Positions 6,609-7,472 of a DNA stretch of 7,472 bases are shown piece after piece. Source of the DNA: Deltaproteobacteria bacterium (GTDB taxonomy: Bacteria > Desulfobacterota > Desulfobulbia > Desulfobulbales > UBA5123); contig JAJYKH010000126.1 in assembly GCA_021788685.1 (NCBI GenBank), forward strand, positions 1 to 7,472, written 5' to 3'. The translations under genes were made by a program, and so were the position numbers. Below the pieces are notes generated by a model that was not told the DNA's origin, did not search any database, and saw only the letters and a program-made list of their open reading frames with translations. Within the stretch, counting starts at the first letter, position 1, and every line of letters starts with the position of its first letter.

Positions 6609-7472
6609 AAACCCTCTTTCTCAACCCACCCTCGTTCAACGGCTTCGATGGCGGGGCCGGCTCCCGCTACCAGGCCCGGCGCGAGATCCGCTCCTTCTGG
6701 TACCCCACCTGGCTTGCCCAGCCAGCCGCCCTGGTCCCGGAAAGCCGGCTGGTCGACGCTCCGGCCAGGGGGCTGTCCCTGGCGGCGGTGCTGCCGCTGG
6801 CCCGCGATTACGAGCTGCTGATCATTCATACCAGCACCCCTTCCTTTCCGTCGGACGTCAAGGTGGCGGAGGCGTTCAAGGCGGTCAACCCGGGCCTGGT
6901 GATCGGCCTGGTCGGCCCCCATGTGGCGGTGATGCCCGGGCCGGCGCTCGCCGCCTCGGAGGCGGTCGATTTCGTGGCCGGCAGGGAGTACGACTACACC
7001 CTCATGGAGATCGCTGCCGGCGCGCCCTTTTCCGAGGTGGACGGTATCAGCTACCGGCGGAACGGCCGCCCCGTGCACAACCGGCCCCGGACCTTGATCG
7101 AGGACCTGGATCAGCTGCCCCACGTGGCGGACGTCTACCGCCGCGACCTGGTGATCGAGGACTACTTCATCGGCTACCTGCTGCACCCCTATGTCTCGCT
7201 CTACACGGGCCGGGGCTGCAAGGCCCGCTGCAGCTTCTGCCTGTGGCCCCAGACCATCGGCGGCCACCAGTACCGCACCCGCAGCCCGGCGAGCGTCCTC
7301 GAGGAGGCCAGGAAGATCAAAAAGTATTTCCCCCAGGTCAAGGAGATCTTCTTCGACGACGACACCTTCACGAGCGATCCCGGCCGGACCGAGGCCATCG
7401 CCCGGCTGCTCGGCCGGGAGGGGATCACCTGGTCGTGCAACGCCCGGGCCAACGTGGACCGCCGGACCCTCA
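6605..7472 (+). CDS. hpnJ: HpnJ, radical SAM enzyme of hopanoid cyclitol-ether formation (5' part only)
   Basis: The frame is open from ATG 6605 to the right edge, giving about 289 residues of a protein that is normally longer. It begins MKTLFLNPPSFNGFDGGAGS and contains REIRSFWYPTWLAQPAALVP, typical of HpnJ. Residues up to about 140 form a B12-binding-like Rossmann domain, though the cobalamin-ligand DxHxxG motif is not evident. The radical SAM motif CxxxCxxC is Cys205, Cys209 and Cys212 (GCKARCSFCLWPQ). EIFFDDDTF and the SCNARAN block further on are typical of this radical SAM class. In Burkholderia HpnJ is required to convert BHT-glucosamine to BHT cyclitol ether, after HpnI and HpnK. The missing part is the end of the radical SAM barrel and the C-terminus. 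A generic B12-binding-type radical SAM protein is less likely given the hpnI overlap. Confidence 0.92.
   Translation, partial: MKTLFLNPPSFNGFDGGAGSRYQARREIRSFWYPTWLAQPAALVPESRLVDAPARGLSLAAVLPLARDYELLIIHTSTPSFPSDVKVAEAFKAVNPGLVIGLVGPHVAVMPGPALAASEAVDFVAGREYDYTLMEIAAGAPFSEVDGISYRRNGRPVHNRPRTLIEDLDQLPHVADVYRRDLVIEDYFIGYLLHPYVSLYTGRGCKARCSFCLWPQTIGGHQYRTRSPASVLEEARKIKKYFPQVKEIFFDDDTFTSDPGRTEAIARLLGREGITWSCNARANVDRRTL

Overview
This window is a stretch of a hopanoid-lipid gene cluster, with all genes on the + strand. The order is hpnA (3' end only), hpnN, a DUF116-family membrane protein with a cysteine-rich domain, hpnH, hpnI and hpnJ (5' end only). The DNA is strongly GC-rich, with G/C-ending codons throughout, so the non-coding frames on both strands stay open for long stretches. 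The gene set, the intervening DUF116 gene and the GC content best fit a high-GC member of the former Deltaproteobacteria (Desulfuromonadia/Geobacter-like or a related Desulfobacterota line). That placement is inference from gene content; no rRNA or other marker is present.

Layout: 2-400 is the C-terminal part of HpnA. After 15 bases with a strong ribosome binding site comes hpnN at 416-3037, which starts on TTG and encodes a two-repeat RND/MMPL transporter. A 123-base gap with a weak possible promoter leads to the DUF116 gene (3161-4057). A 70-base gap leads to hpnH (4128-5177), a radical SAM enzyme. Bases 5178-5438 are the only sizeable non-coding stretch. They hold a structured inverted-repeat element (5244-5381) that looks like a small non-autonomous mobile element or REP-like pair, with one arm split by a further hairpin-rich insert. 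Then come hpnI (5439-6608, glycosyltransferase) and hpnJ (from 6605 off the right edge, radical SAM), which overlap by ATGA and so are probably translationally coupled.

How the genes work together, from family knowledge: HpnH joins the 5'-deoxyadenosyl group of SAM to a hopene to give adenosylhopane, which is processed to bacteriohopanetetrol (BHT). HpnI adds N-acetylglucosamine to BHT, and HpnJ (after HpnK deacetylation; hpnK is not in this window) rearranges the sugar to the cyclitol ether. HpnN moves hopanoids from the inner towards the outer membrane. HpnA has no settled function. Squalene-hopene cyclase (shc/hpnF), hpnG and hpnK are not seen here and could lie outside the window.

The least explained gene is the DUF116 protein, which sits between transporter and adenosyltransferase. 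It has two N-terminal membrane segments and a cytosolic-type domain with seven cysteines in iron-sulfur-like spacing. I see no CRISPR array, tRNA, rRNA, phage gene or transposase.
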